Assembly: GCA_031553535.1 (NCBI GenBank) | Contig: JAVBLM010000004.1 | Span: forward strand, 62,001-126,000 | Direction: 5' to 3' | Source: JAIROC01 sp031553535 | Lineage (GTDB): Bacteria > Bacteroidota > Bacteroidia > Bacteroidales > WCHB1-69 | DNA length: 64,000 nucleotides | Shown: positions 18,175-27,677 of the stretch, piece by piece | How the letters are laid out: the number at the start of each line of letters is the position of its first letter | Position numbering within the stretch: position 1 is the first letter of the stretch | Notes under the pieces: model-generated | What the model saw: only the letters and a program-made list of their open reading frames with translations | The model's database searches: none | What the model was told of the DNA's origin: nothing | Program-made: the position numbers and the translations under genes

Positions 18175-21100
18175 TTTTAAGCCTCCTTTCCTGAATTAAT
18201 TCATAAACAACAGGTACAATATATATATTTAACAAGGTGGATGTTAACAGTCCGCCCAGCACCACCACGGCCATCGGGCTTTGAATTTCATTGCCCGACT
18301 TGTCACCGTTTAACACAAGCGGAATAAGCGCCAGCGCTGCGGTCAGGGCGGTCATCAGGATTGGGTTAAGACGGTCGATGGAACCGCTCAATACGGTTTT
18401 CCTTAGCGGAACATGGTCCTGTTGCATGTGCTGATATTTGGATATTAATAAAATACCATTCCGCGTTGCGATTCCGAATAATGTGATAAAACCTATAATG
18501 GAAGGAATACTCACAATTCCCGAAGTGAGGGATACGGCAAACACCCCTCCTATCAGCGCCAAAGGAAGATTTATCAGCACGATGGCCGACAAGGTAAGGT
18601 TTTTGAACTCGCCGTACAACAGCAGGAAGATAACAAAGATTGCCAGCATGGAAGTCAGCAGGAGCGTCCGTGAAGCGCTTTGTGCACTTTCGAACTGTCC
18701 GCCGTATTCTATCCGGTAGCCTTCCGGCAAGTTGATATTCTGTCCGATATTGGCTTTGATGTCATCCACCACTCCTTTCAAATCGCGTCCGGATACGTTG
18801 GCAGAAACTACAATCTTGCGTTGCACATTCTCCCGGCTGATGGAATTAGGCCCTCCTACGGAAACAATTTCGGCTACCTCTTCCAGTGGAACCTTGCTCC
18901 CATCCTCCGTATCTATCAAGGCGGACTTCACCTGGTCGATGGTCTCCGTATAGTTTTTATTGAGGCGCAGTACCAGTTCGAAACTTCGTTGCCCTTCGTA
19001 GATATCCGACAGTTTTTCCCCGGCAAAGGCCAGTTCCACAAACCTGTTGAATTCCTCTATCGAAATACCGTACCGGGCAAGCATCCCGCGGTTGGCACGG
19101 ATTTGCAGTTGCGGCGTTTCCGTCTGTTGTTCGACGGAGACATCCACCAAACCCTCTATTCCCTGTATCGAGGACTGTATCTGGTTGCCCAGCATAAAGA
19201 GCCGGCTCAAATCCGTCCCGAACAGTTTGATGGCAATATTCGCCCTCGTGCCAGAAAGCATGTGGTCTATCCTGTGCCCGAGCGGTTGCCCGACGGTAGC
19301 CGCCACCCCGGGAATTGCAGCCAGCTTTTGGCGAACGTCTGCAAAGAATTCTTCCCTGCTGCGGTCTTTCAAGTCGAAATCGACATCTATCTCGGCGCTG
19401 TTGGTAGCCTGCGAATGTTCATCCAGTTCACCGCGTCCCGTTCGGCGAGCGGTACTGTTCACCTCGGGGATTTTCAGCAGCTCGGTTTCCATCAGGTTAC
19501 CCAAACGCTGGCTTTCTTCGAGGGAAACGCCCGGTTTAGTAACCGCCGAAATAGTCAGGGAGCCTTCGTTGAATTCCGGTAAGAAACTCTGTCCCATCGT
19601 GAAAAATAAAGCCAGAGCAACTATAAATAATGCTATCGTCGGGAAAAGTACTTTTCTTTTATTCCTTAAAACCCAATTTAATGATTTGGAATAGATGGAC
19701 GACAGGTTTCGTGTCAGCCAACTGTCTTTTTCTTTTTTATCCAGATATTTACTGTTCGATAAAATCAGTTTGCACAGCAAGGGCGTAACCGTCATGGCGA
19801 CAATCAACGACATGAACAGGGAGACAATGTACGCGACTCCCAGGGGCTTTAACATCCGGCCCTCCATTCCCGAAAGGAAAAACAACGGGATAAACGCTAC
19901 AATAATAATAAAGGTAGCATTGAGGATGGACGCACGGATTTCCCTTGAGGCATCGAACACGACCGTAAAGGTAGATTCCCGCTGCTCTTTGGGTTTGAGG
20001 TGGTTTTGCCGCAACCGTTTGTATACGTTTTCCACATCGATAATGGCGTCGTCCACCAGCGAACCGATAGCGATACACATTCCGCCGAGGGTCATCGTAT
20101 TGACATTCATTCCCAGCAGATAAAGGACAATCATCGTTCCCAACAGGGACAACGGTATCGCCAACACGGAAATAACCGTTGTGCGGAAGCTTCCCAGGAA
20201 AACAAAAAGGATGACGATTACAAAAAACGCACCCTCAAGCAGGGAACGCCCGACGTTGTTTACCGATGTCTCGATAAAATCAGCCTGACGGAAGATTTTG
20301 GTATCCATCCGCACATCAGCAGGCAGAGACTTTTGTATGTTGGCCAGGTTCTCCTCGATTTTTTCGGTAACATTTAATGTATTGATGTTCGGTTGTTTCG
20401 AAACGGAGATGATAACCGCCGGTGAAGCATTCTGCGAAGCATAACCCATTTTCAAGGCGCTTCCGATAATTACTTCGGCAACATCGGAAACTACAACAGG
20501 TTTTCCGTTTACGGTTTTGATAAAAGTCGCCCCCAACTCTTCCGGGTCGTTTGCCCGCGCCATCCCACGCAAGACATATTCGTTGCCGTAGTCACGAACC
20601 ACGCCGCCCGAAGAGTTGTCGCTGAATGTTTTACCTACTTCTTCCAGTTCTTTCATGGTAACGCCGTAGGTATTCATTTTTTGCGGGTCGGCAAGAATCT
20701 GGTATTGTTTATAATCCCCACCAATAATGGTCACCTGCGAAACGCCGCCCGTTGCCAGAATAGCAGGCTTTACCACCCAGTCGGCCAGGGTACGCAGTTC
20801 CATCATGGACGTGGAATCCGCCTGCAGGCCAATAAAGAGTATCTCCCCCATCACACTCGATTGCGGAGCCAGGACAGGGGTAATACCGGCAGGCAATGTG
20901 TTGGCAAGGGTCACCATCTTCTCGCTCACAATCTGACGGGCTTTAAAGATATCAGCCCCCCAGTCGAATTCGACCCAAACGAAAGAATAGCCCTGCATGG
21001 ACGCCGAACGGACACGCCTTACATCGGTAGCACCGTTAACAGCCGTCTCGATAGGAAACGTCACCAGACGCTCAACTTCCTCGGAAGCCATGCCGTGTGC

Positions 21101-21295
21101 ATCGGTCATGACCACCACCGTGGGAGCCGTCAGGTCGGGGAATACATCAATATCCATTTTTTGGGTGGTATAGGTTCCGCCGACAATCAATAATATCGCT
21201 CCTAATAATATAAACAGCTTATTGTTAAGAGAGAATTTAATTATTGAATTGAGAATGGAAAATTGAGAATGGAGAATTTTATCAGGCTTTCCCAT
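18155..21295 (-). CDS. HME-type RND heavy-metal efflux pump (CzcA/CusA family)
   Basis: A 1046-residue inner-membrane proton/metal antiporter, full length for the family. Features: first membrane helix (LFILLGAILLIVGG), the DVFPDLTAPTVVV segment typical of CzcA/CusA, the TM4 region GGMCIAIGSLVDDAIIDVENV with acidic residues for proton relay, and the second-half repeat ending GIATRNGILLISKYQH. The adaptor and outer-membrane factor flank it. The metal cannot be assigned; the His-rich neighbours fit Zn, Co, Ni or Cu. Oddity: the first 18 or so residues (MGKPDKILHSQFSILNSI) are encoded by an intergenic repeat and by the end of the inserted four-helix-bundle cassette, with which it overlaps by 14 nt. 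The ancestral start has therefore been replaced. Confidence 0.92.
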   Translation of the reverse strand: MGKPDKILHSQFSILNSIIKFSLNNKLFILLGAILLIVGGTYTTQKMDIDVFPDLTAPTVVVMTDAHGMASEEVERLVTFPIETAVNGATDVRRVRSASMQGYSFVWVEFDWGADIFKARQIVSEKMVTLANTLPAGITPVLAPQSSVMGEILFIGLQADSTSMMELRTLADWVVKPAILATGGVSQVTIIGGDYKQYQILADPQKMNTYGVTMKELEEVGKTFSDNSSGGVVRDYGNEYVLRGMARANDPEELGATFIKTVNGKPVVVSDVAEVIIGSALKMGYASQNASPAVIISVSKQPNINTLNVTEKIEENLANIQKSLPADVRMDTKIFRQADFIETSVNNVGRSLLEGAFFVIVILFVFLGSFRTTVISVLAIPLSLLGTMIVLYLLGMNVNTMTLGGMCIAIGSLVDDAIIDVENVYKRLRQNHLKPKEQRESTFTVVFDASREIRASILNATFIIIVAFIPLFFLSGMEGRMLKPLGVAYIVSLFMSLIVAMTVTPLLCKLILSNSKYLDKKEKDSWLTRNLSSIYSKSLNWVLRNKRKVLFPTIALFIVALALFFTMGQSFLPEFNEGSLTISAVTKPGVSLEESQRLGNLMETELLKIPEVNSTARRTGRGELDEHSQATNSAEIDVDFDLKDRSREEFFADVRQKLAAIPGVAATVGQPLGHRIDHMLSGTRANIAIKLFGTDLSRLFMLGNQIQSSIQGIEGLVDVSVEQQTETPQLQIRANRGMLARYGISIEEFNRFVELAFAGEKLSDIYEGQRSFELVLRLNKNYTETIDQVKSALIDTEDGSKVPLEEVAEIVSVGGPNSISRENVQRKIVVSANVSGRDLKGVVDDIKANIGQNINLPEGYRIEYGGQFESAQSASRTLLLTSMLAIFVIFLLLYGEFKNLTLSAIVLINLPLALIGGVFAVSLTSGIVSIPSIIGFITLFGIATRNGILLISKYQHMQQDHVPLRKTVLSGSIDRLNPILMTALTAALALIPLVLNGDKSGNEIQSPMAVVVLGGLLTSTLLNIYIVPVVYELIQERRLKNEKANH

Positions 21296-21674
21296 TTCTC
21301 CCTCCTTTCTCTTTCAATCTCAAATTTTCTTTTGAGGTCTTTATGATACTTACCAATAAAGAAATAAGCTCTTGGCAATCACTATTGATGGATTGGAAAC
21401 TCTTTTCATCAAAGAAATCACTATCTTTTAATAACATTAACCAATATTCGGTTTCGTTGGCCTCTTTTAATGCTATATTGATTTTATTGATAAAATCAGC
21501 CTTTGACTGTGCATGTTCCGATTCTTTTACCAAAGCACCTATTGATGTGCCACTTCGTAAAAGCTGTTTCGATAACACAAACTCACGTTGTTCCATATTC
21601 AGAAACTTGTATGCTTTGATTATTCTCAATGCAAAAGCATACGATTTATCCATAATTATATTTTGCTTTCCCAT
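21282..21674 (-). CDS. Four-helix-bundle protein (23S rRNA intervening-sequence protein family)
   Basis: 130 residues matching the S23/IVP four-helix-bundle family: SYAFALRIIKAYKFL, LSKQLLRSGTSIGALVKESEHAQSKADFINK, ALKEANETEYWLMLLKDS. Family members are found in rRNA intervening sequences and as stand-alone genes next to repeats in many Bacteroidota; their role is unclear. Here it sits inside a metal efflux operon between adaptor and pump. It is flanked by GAGAATGGAGAATGG-type repeats and by a 10-bp direct repeat (GCTTTCCCAT at 21286-21295 and 21665-21674, plus strand), so it looks like an inserted cassette. It has no obvious part in metal transport. Confidence 0.88.
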   Translation of the reverse strand: MGKQNIIMDKSYAFALRIIKAYKFLNMEQREFVLSKQLLRSGTSIGALVKESEHAQSKADFINKINIALKEANETEYWLMLLKDSDFFDEKSFQSINSDCQELISLLVSIIKTSKENLRLKEKGGRNGKA

Positions 21675-21748
21675 ATGTTATTTTTAATTGAGAATGGAGA
21701 ATGGAAAGATCTAATAGAATTTTCCATTCTCAATTCTCCGTTCTCCAT
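21675..21748. repeat. GAGAATGGA-type repeat flanking the four-helix-bundle cassette
   Basis: Two facing blocks of ATTGAGAATGGAGAATGG-like sequence lie here, and a third lies at 21247-21280 on the other side of the cassette. Related AATTAAGAATGAA repeats occur at 45945 and 49261. Confidence 0.65.
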
Positions 21749-23254
21749 TTAATGCACGTGTCCGGAATGGGCATCCAAAGCGCCCGAAGCCTGTGCCAGT
21801 TTAACCAGGATTGCACCCTTACTTACCACTCTCTCATCCGCCGATATACCTTCGGTTATCTCTGTCCTGAAACCGTCCGTCACTCCTTTGCTGATCAATC
21901 GCTTCTCAAAAAATTCGGGTGTAAGCTGGACAAAAACAAAGAAGCTCCCCATCTCTTCCACGATAGACTCGTTGGGTATAGTTAAAGCCTGGTTATTGGA
22001 TTGTGTCTTGATATACATCTCCACAAAACTGCCCGGCAACAAATCCACGCTGTTCTTCACCTGAAAAACAACAGGGATCAAAGGGTTATTCACATCGGTA
22101 GATTTACCATAGGAAACCACTTTCCCGTTCAGTTCCTCAAGGGAATAGGTGCGGTTGATGTCCGAAACCCGGAGGTTTGCCGTTGAAATACTACCCAATA
22201 TAGGATAATATTTCGGTTGTAACTCTGCTTTTACCAACAAATCCCGGTTTTGTGAAACAACCACAACAGGCTGTCCGGCCTCGACATATTCGCCGTTGCG
22301 TACCAGAACCTGCTTGACAAATCCGCCCATGGGAGAGCTTACAACCTGCTTTCCTGCCGAAAAATTCTTCCGCAGGTTTTCATACGTTATCTCTGCATTC
22401 GTATATTCGGACTGGGCTTTCAGCAGCTCGCTCTCGGAGACGATCTTCTCTTTTGCAAGCTCTTTCTTCCGTTCGTATTCCGCTTTTGCCCGGTTATATT
22501 CGGCGACCGCTTCGTTATAGCGCACGCTGATATTATTATCGGCCATGTCGCCGCTTTCCACGGAAAACAAAAATTGTCCTGCAGCGACAGCTTTTCCTTC
22601 GGTAACATTATCCCCTTGAAAAACAACAACGCCGCCTGCTTTGGCCGTGATCATTCTCTCGTCCCCCTGTCCGGGAAGGATCTGGGCGGTAGTCCGGATC
22701 ACCTGTCCGAAAGGCTCTTTCCGCACCGGTTCCGTGGCAAAATCCACCTTCCAGCTTTGCTCTTTGGTAAACACAACGCCGTTGCTGCTCGGAACAACAG
22801 CCTCAAAAGCAGCATGTTGTGCATCATGTTCATCCGAATAAACCCTGACATTGGGAACAACAATCCGGGATGCCCCTTTCGCAGTAACAACATCGAATAT
22901 TAACTTACCGCTTCCTGCCGTTGCCGGCGTGAGGGTAAAAGGATAAATACCCGGCTTTGAAGGATTTTCTAAAGACTGCCGTATGCCGTCCGTTCCCACA
23001 ACAAGGCTGACGGTCACCTTCCCTGACTCCAAGGGCTTGAAACTCTCCAGATAAGAAAAATGCGCCAGAATATCGCTGGGATGCCCTACCGTAAAAGGAG
23101 TGGCCTCGGCAAACACTTCGAACTCATCGCTGTAGGAACTCAAAAACAAATTTTCTTCATGTACATGCTCATCGGTTGCCGGAGTTTGGTTGCGGTTACA
23201 ACTCCCCAGTGTCATTACAACAAGCAACGACACCATTAAATGATATGCTCTCAT
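21749..23254 (-). CDS. RND periplasmic adaptor (membrane-fusion) lipoprotein of metal efflux
   Basis: A 501-residue lipoprotein with a lipobox near LGSC19. The N-terminal 150 residues carry a DEHVHEENLFL segment and an extra beta domain common in Bacteroidota CusB-like adaptors. A split lipoyl/barrel-sandwich domain follows (AKAGGVVVFQGDNVTEG and SSPMGGFVKQVLVRNGEYVEAGQPVVVV) around a helical hairpin (about 245-310). A beta-barrel and a membrane-proximal domain then end in GALDAHSGHVH, a His-containing tail. It bridges the RND pump to the TolC-like channel. First structural gene of the pump, it follows the small His-rich lipoprotein by 12 nt. Confidence 0.9.
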   Translation of the reverse strand: MRAYHLMVSLLVVMTLGSCNRNQTPATDEHVHEENLFLSSYSDEFEVFAEATPFTVGHPSDILAHFSYLESFKPLESGKVTVSLVVGTDGIRQSLENPSKPGIYPFTLTPATAGSGKLIFDVVTAKGASRIVVPNVRVYSDEHDAQHAAFEAVVPSSNGVVFTKEQSWKVDFATEPVRKEPFGQVIRTTAQILPGQGDERMITAKAGGVVVFQGDNVTEGKAVAAGQFLFSVESGDMADNNISVRYNEAVAEYNRAKAEYERKKELAKEKIVSESELLKAQSEYTNAEITYENLRKNFSAGKQVVSSPMGGFVKQVLVRNGEYVEAGQPVVVVSQNRDLLVKAELQPKYYPILGSISTANLRVSDINRTYSLEELNGKVVSYGKSTDVNNPLIPVVFQVKNSVDLLPGSFVEMYIKTQSNNQALTIPNESIVEEMGSFFVFVQLTPEFFEKRLISKGVTDGFRTEITEGISADERVVSKGAILVKLAQASGALDAHSGHVH

Positions 23255-23266
23255 AAATTCCTGCGA

Positions 23267-23509
23267 TTAATGTTTATGACTATAGCCATGATCGTGGTCA
23301 TGGTCATGATGATGCGTTTCTTCCGATTGCATATCACAGCTATCCGCCTCCACCTTAAATGCTTCCTGCTCCGTTGGTTTTACCGTTGCTTCGGAATTGC
23401 CTTCATGTGTGCAACCATCTCCATGAATATGTTTATTATCCGACCCTCCACCACAGGAAGTCAATCCGAGTACTATTACTGTTGCTATTGCTAAATATAT
23501 TGATTTCAT
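23267..23509 (-). CDS. Small His-rich lipoprotein, probable metal-binding accessory
   Basis: 80 residues with a lipobox (LGLTSC19GGG) and metal-ligand clusters: HIHGDGCTHEG in the middle and THHHDHDHDHGYSHKH at the C-terminus. The His/Asp/Cys content and its place in the operon point to periplasmic metal buffering or delivery to the adaptor; this is inference, since no family is recognised. It lies 12 nt upstream of the adaptor gene. Confidence 0.7.
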   Translation of the reverse strand: MKSIYLAIATVIVLGLTSCGGGSDNKHIHGDGCTHEGNSEATVKPTEQEAFKVEADSCDMQSEETHHHDHDHDHGYSHKH

Positions 23510-23610
23510 TTTTGTTGATTTTTAAAATTAAACTTATAAATAAGGCTACATAGCCCATAGATGCACATATTTTCAATGTACATCCATTTTCAAACTATAA
23601 AAACTAAAAA

Positions 23611-24042
23611 TCAACAAACAGGGGGAGCCCTCAACCCAAGGGAATGGGTAATATAGACGGTATGATAAGATTCCGAATACGGTATCCCCCTAAAAGGAAG
23701 ATTCCCATACTCAAGTGCTTTGAACGTTAGATCTTCACAGAACACTATAATAAAATGAAGCACCTGGGAAAAATCGGCAACATTCAAATACTTTATCTGT
23801 TTTTCATTCTCAAGGCGAAAATAAAGGTCATGAATCAGACAATCCTCGGAAGAGTGATCGTGGGAATGTCCATCATCTGCATCATGACAATCACCGTGTC
23901 CGTGGCATTCGTGTTTTGTCTTGCACACCTCCGAAGACAACGGCACAGGCATTCCGCCATGATGATGATGGGGAACAATCGCATGAACCATGATAACCAT
24001 CGTGGCCAATGAAATAAAACCGATTGCTATTATTCTCTTCAT
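23611..24042 (-). CDS. Small His-rich membrane-anchored protein (DUF6769-like)
   Basis: The start was set at the internal ATG (24042) giving MKRIIAIGFISLATMVIMVHAIVPHHHHGG, 143 residues, because the upstream 39 codons have no signal sequence and the promoter box lies at 24066-24073. One N-terminal membrane helix or signal anchor is followed by HHHH, then a Cys/His-rich stretch CKTKHECHGHGDCHDADDGHSHDHSSEDC. It resembles the small proteins that open metal-efflux operons in Bacteroidota. Likely a periplasmic metal-binding protein. First gene of the operon. Confidence 0.65.
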   Translation of the reverse strand: MKRIIAIGFISLATMVIMVHAIVPHHHHGGMPVPLSSEVCKTKHECHGHGDCHDADDGHSHDHSSEDCLIHDLYFRLENEKQIKYLNVADFSQVLHFIIVFCEDLTFKALEYGNLPFRGIPYSESYHTVYITHSLGLRAPPVC

Positions 24043-24065
24043 TAGAAATATTCTGAATCGATTTA

Positions 24066-24073
24066 CAAAGTTA
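24066..24073 (-). promoter_or_regulatory. -7 box TAACTTTG of the metal-efflux operon
   Basis: Matches TAnnTTTG on the minus strand, about 24 nt upstream of the chosen ATG at 24042. A TTTTTGG that could serve as -33 lies upstream at slightly short spacing. It supports the shorter start for the first gene. Confidence 0.5.
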
Positions 24074-24525
24074 CAAAAATATTCTTTCCAAAAAGTATTT
24101 TTGTATGAGATGCAAATACCTTGGGGGAACATGTCAAATTGTATTTCCCTTTTTACCACTCAAGACGCTAAGAAAAAAACTTAGCATCTTTAGTATTCGA
24201 GGAAAGAAACTCCGTGCCCCTCCATGCCTCCTTCGGGCTTTTCTCTGTGTAACCAAAAAGAATCGGATTTCTTTTTCAATCCACAATCAACAATAATTCT
24301 TCGTAAAGCCTCCGTTCGGTCAAGGTTCTTGACCTTGGTTGCTTTATCGTTGAATATTCTACCTCTTAATCTCTGATAGTTTATAATCCATTGACATTTT
24401 TTTCTTTTGCAAATATAAATATATTTTGCAGACAGTAGTCTGATTGGACAAATTCAACTTACAATTTCAGACCAATAGGGTTATAAGATTTTCTGATAAA
24501 TTAAAACCCATAACTAAAAAAATTG

Positions 24526-24533
24526 TTACCTTT
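24526..24533 (+). promoter_or_regulatory. -7 box TACCTTTG of the M6 protease gene
   Basis: Matches TAnnTTTG, 27 nt upstream of the ATG at 24561. No clear -33 element. Confidence 0.5.
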
Positions 24534-24560
24534 GTATAATTTTTCTCAAATAGTATTGCC

Positions 24561-26666
24561 ATGAATTCATATAAAAAACTCATCCCTGCTTTTTTCTTAA
24601 TATTTTTATTCTCTGCTACGTATGCCGCTTATTTGAAAAATGTTCCACAAAAATTGACGCAACCCGATGGAACCATTATACATTGTTTTGCATCCGGGGA
24701 TGAGTTTCATAATTGGCTGCATGACTCAGCCGGGTTTACCATCATGCAAGACATGCAGACCGGTTATTACGTTTACGCTATATCATCAGGAAAAGATATT
24801 ATTCCTTCAACATATACTGTGGGAACAGTCAATCCTGGTTCCATGGGATTAACTCCGGGTATTAATATTTCTGCACAAGCATGGGAAGCCAAACGTGCTG
24901 TTTTTGAACAACCACAACAATCTATACGCAGACAAAAAGCAGCATCAAAAAATGAAGGTGTTATCAATAACCTGGCATTTTTCATTCGTTTTGCCGATGA
25001 TACAGGATACACAGCTACATATAATTATTTAACAGAAATGTATAACGATTCCAGTTCCTGGGATGCAAATTCATTGTATAATTATTACCGGACTGTTTCA
25101 TATGGAAAGATGTATATTCGAACACGTTTTTATCCGACTCCTTCCGGGGACATTGTTTTATCATATCGAGATTCATTTCCCAGAGATTACTATAAACCTT
25201 ACTCCGAAACAAACACTATCGGATATTCAGGAAGTGATGAATCAAGAGAAAGGGAACATAGTTTACTTAAAAGAGCAGTCAGGTTCTTTAGCGACAGTAT
25301 CCCATCTTCCTTGAATTTAGATTTTAACAACGACAATCGAGTCGATAATATATGTTTTATTGTTACGGGAGATCCTGAAGGATGGAACAGTTTATTGTGG
25401 CCTCATCGCTGGTCATTATATACAGGTGACAGCGTAATGATTAATGGTAAAAGAGTATATGATTACAACTTTCAAATAGAAGGTTATTCCTATCCTGGGG
25501 TAATTACCCATGAAATGATGCATACATTAAGCGCTCCGGATTTATATCGTTATTATGTAAATACATATTACAACCCTGTAGGAAGTTGGGATTTAATGGC
25601 ATCTACGAATTATCCATCTCCGCAAGGATTAAGTGCTTATATGAAATACCAATACGGAGGATGGATAGATTCTATCCCTGAAATCACAAAACCAGGAACA
25701 TATACTTTATATCCTGCCAATGGAACATCTCCTCAAAAAATAGCTTATATGTTCCGTCCTAGTAATATTTACAGCGAATATATTGTTCTGGAATACAGAA
25801 AAACAAATACCAATATATTTGAAGGAAACTTACCCGGATCGGGTTTACTAATATACCGTATCAATGAAGAATTCGAAAGGGAAGGAAACGCAAGCGCTAA
25901 TGACACAACTATCTTTGATGAAATCTATTTATACCGGCCAGACGGAACTACTGAGAGAAATGGAGATCTAACTAAAGCAAACTTTGCAAGGGACTATGAA
26001 CGAACAAGTTTTGGATTATTCACCAATCCATATCCATTTAATCATAAGGGTTATGACATGGAAAACATTTCCATTACCGATATAACTGAAGTTGGTGATA
26101 GTATCCAGTTTACTGTAAATATGCCTATTGATACATTAATAGTAGATGTTGATCAAATTTCGTTAAATTGCGAAAACAAGGCAACCAACCAGTTTACGAT
26201 TAATTCCAATTCAGTATGGACAATTACACACGCCAATGCCCCATGGTTGGAAATAGACAATAGAACCGGAAAAGGTAATTCGAGTATAAAAGTTACTGCT
26301 GTATCTGAAAATACAAGTTCAGCGAGTAGAACAGGTACTATTCGCGTTTATCCGCCTTCATTTGAATACTCCAGAGACATAACCGTAACACAATTGCCGT
26401 GTAACACTAATATAGAAGAGATTCAAAATTCTACATTAATAACATTGTATCCAAACCCCGCAGAAGGGTATTTAACTATTACATATCCTAAAATAAATGA
26501 ACCGACAAACATTTCAATTTATTCCCCTACAGGACAAATACTCTATTCTTCAATGATCGAAGATAAAGAGATAAATATCGACATTAGCGGATTTTCGTCA
26601 GGAATTTACTATATGAAATGCTATTCTAAAAAACAATCAATTGTTAAATCGTTTATTGTAAAATAA
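24561..26666 (+). CDS. M6-family secreted metalloprotease with BACON-like and T9SS sorting domains
   Basis: A 701-residue protein. Signal peptide (to about residue 22), M6 propeptide-like region (25-120), then the catalytic domain with zinc motif H317-E-M-M-H321 and D327 as likely third ligand (HEMMHTLSAPDLY), followed by GSWDLMAS. A BACON-like Ig module follows (about 535-615; ISLNCENKATNQFTINSNSVW). The C-terminal sorting domain starts near 625 (LITLYPNPAEGYLTI) and ends SGIYYMKCYSKKQSIVKSFIVK. It should be exported by T9SS and act on extracellular or host proteins. Relatives include immune inhibitor A-type enzymes. Confidence 0.88.
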   Translation: MNSYKKLIPAFFLIFLFSATYAAYLKNVPQKLTQPDGTIIHCFASGDEFHNWLHDSAGFTIMQDMQTGYYVYAISSGKDIIPSTYTVGTVNPGSMGLTPGINISAQAWEAKRAVFEQPQQSIRRQKAASKNEGVINNLAFFIRFADDTGYTATYNYLTEMYNDSSSWDANSLYNYYRTVSYGKMYIRTRFYPTPSGDIVLSYRDSFPRDYYKPYSETNTIGYSGSDESREREHSLLKRAVRFFSDSIPSSLNLDFNNDNRVDNICFIVTGDPEGWNSLLWPHRWSLYTGDSVMINGKRVYDYNFQIEGYSYPGVITHEMMHTLSAPDLYRYYVNTYYNPVGSWDLMASTNYPSPQGLSAYMKYQYGGWIDSIPEITKPGTYTLYPANGTSPQKIAYMFRPSNIYSEYIVLEYRKTNTNIFEGNLPGSGLLIYRINEEFEREGNASANDTTIFDEIYLYRPDGTTERNGDLTKANFARDYERTSFGLFTNPYPFNHKGYDMENISITDITEVGDSIQFTVNMPIDTLIVDVDQISLNCENKATNQFTINSNSVWTITHANAPWLEIDNRTGKGNSSIKVTAVSENTSSASRTGTIRVYPPSFEYSRDITVTQLPCNTNIEEIQNSTLITLYPNPAEGYLTITYPKINEPTNISIYSPTGQILYSSMIEDKEINIDISGFSSGIYYMKCYSKKQSIVKSFIVK

Positions 26667-26754
26667 ATAGACGTTACGTAAGTTATAAGAAGTTATCGTT
26701 TACGAATACCTCCGTATAGTTTCTTGCTCCCAGATTTTTTCTTGAATTTTGAAT

Positions 26755-27675
26755 TCATTTTTCATCGGCATAAGCAATGTTCTGTTTCAATTTTGAATAT
26801 CCGATACGATGTATAACAGAATCAGAAAATGAATCATTAAAAATACTAGGATTCATTTCTTCCCAGTCGGAATCATTCCATTCCAGGAACTCTTTTTTTA
26901 TTGAGAACTCTTTCACGTTTGTCTCTTTAGCCTCTTTATTATAAGGACAAACCTGCTGACACATATCACATCCATAAACTTGTCTCTCCATTTTAATTTG
27001 TATTTCCCGGGGAATATCATTCTTGTTTTCAATGCTCTGATAGGATATACATTTGCCGGCATTCAAACAATACGGCATTTCCAATGCCTTGGTAGGGCAA
27101 GCGTTTATGCACCTCTCACACGCTATACAATAGTCTTTAGAGAAAGGGGAATCATAAGATAAATGCAAGCTAGTATATATTTCACCAATAAAATGATACG
27201 ATCCGTTGTCTGTAATCAATAAGGTGTTTTTGCCAATGAATCCCAATCCCGCTTTATATGCAAGGTACTTCTCTAAAACAGGAGCAGTATCAACAAAGCA
27301 CCGGTTCTGACTATCAGGGTTATTCTTTTGGATAAAATCAGTGAATTCATAAAGCTTGTTTTTCATAACAACATGATAATCCATCCCCAAAGCATATTCT
27401 GGAAAAGAATAGGTTGATTTCTTATTTTTATGATAAGCCGGGTTATGGTAATTGAGTAAAACAACAATTATACTTTGGGCACCTTTAAAAAGCAATTGAG
27501 GATTCATGCGTTTCTCCAAATTTCGCTGTAAATAATGCATATCTGCATGAAACCCATTTTGTAGCCATTCCCTGTATATTGTCTCCCTCTCCAAAGAGAG
27601 ATATTCAGCATCAGTTATTCCGCACGCAGAAAAACCTATTTCCAATGCTTTATCTTTAATCTCCTGGGAAAACAT
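26755..27675 (-). CDS. queG: Epoxyqueuosine reductase QueG
   Basis: A 306-residue cytoplasmic enzyme for the last step of queuosine synthesis in tRNA, using cobalamin and two [4Fe-4S] clusters. Catalytic Asp in FVD129TAP. Cluster ligands: C183, C186, C189, C193 (CIACERCINACP) and C209, C236, C239, C243 (CDMCQQVCPYN). The shorter form without the HEAT-repeat tail is common in Bacteroidota. Third gene of a rel-DUF4292-queG unit; its ATG lies 2 nt after the DUF4292 stop. Confidence 0.95.
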   Translation of the reverse strand: MFSQEIKDKALEIGFSACGITDAEYLSLERETIYREWLQNGFHADMHYLQRNLEKRMNPQLLFKGAQSIIVVLLNYHNPAYHKNKKSTYSFPEYALGMDYHVVMKNKLYEFTDFIQKNNPDSQNRCFVDTAPVLEKYLAYKAGLGFIGKNTLLITDNGSYHFIGEIYTSLHLSYDSPFSKDYCIACERCINACPTKALEMPYCLNAGKCISYQSIENKNDIPREIQIKMERQVYGCDMCQQVCPYNKEAKETNVKEFSIKKEFLEWNDSDWEEMNPSIFNDSFSDSVIHRIGYSKLKQNIAYADEK

Positions 27676-27677
27676 AA

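Larger units (their letters stand above)
24043..24560. other. Divergent intergenic region between metal operon and metalloprotease
   Basis: Contains the promoters of both flanking transcripts, the hairpin AGACGCTAAG-A7-CTTAGCATCT (about 24165-24192) and the hairpin GGTCAAG-GTT-CTTGACC (about 24317-24333). No gene was seen. Confidence 0.5.

Noticed and set aside
18680..19582. 300-codon plus-strand ORF
   Set aside because: Antisense shadow of the RND pump; no family features.
24043..24159. 39-codon N-terminal extension of the first metal-operon gene
   Set aside because: It crosses the likely promoter (24066-24073) and would hide the signal anchor; the start at 24042 fits better.
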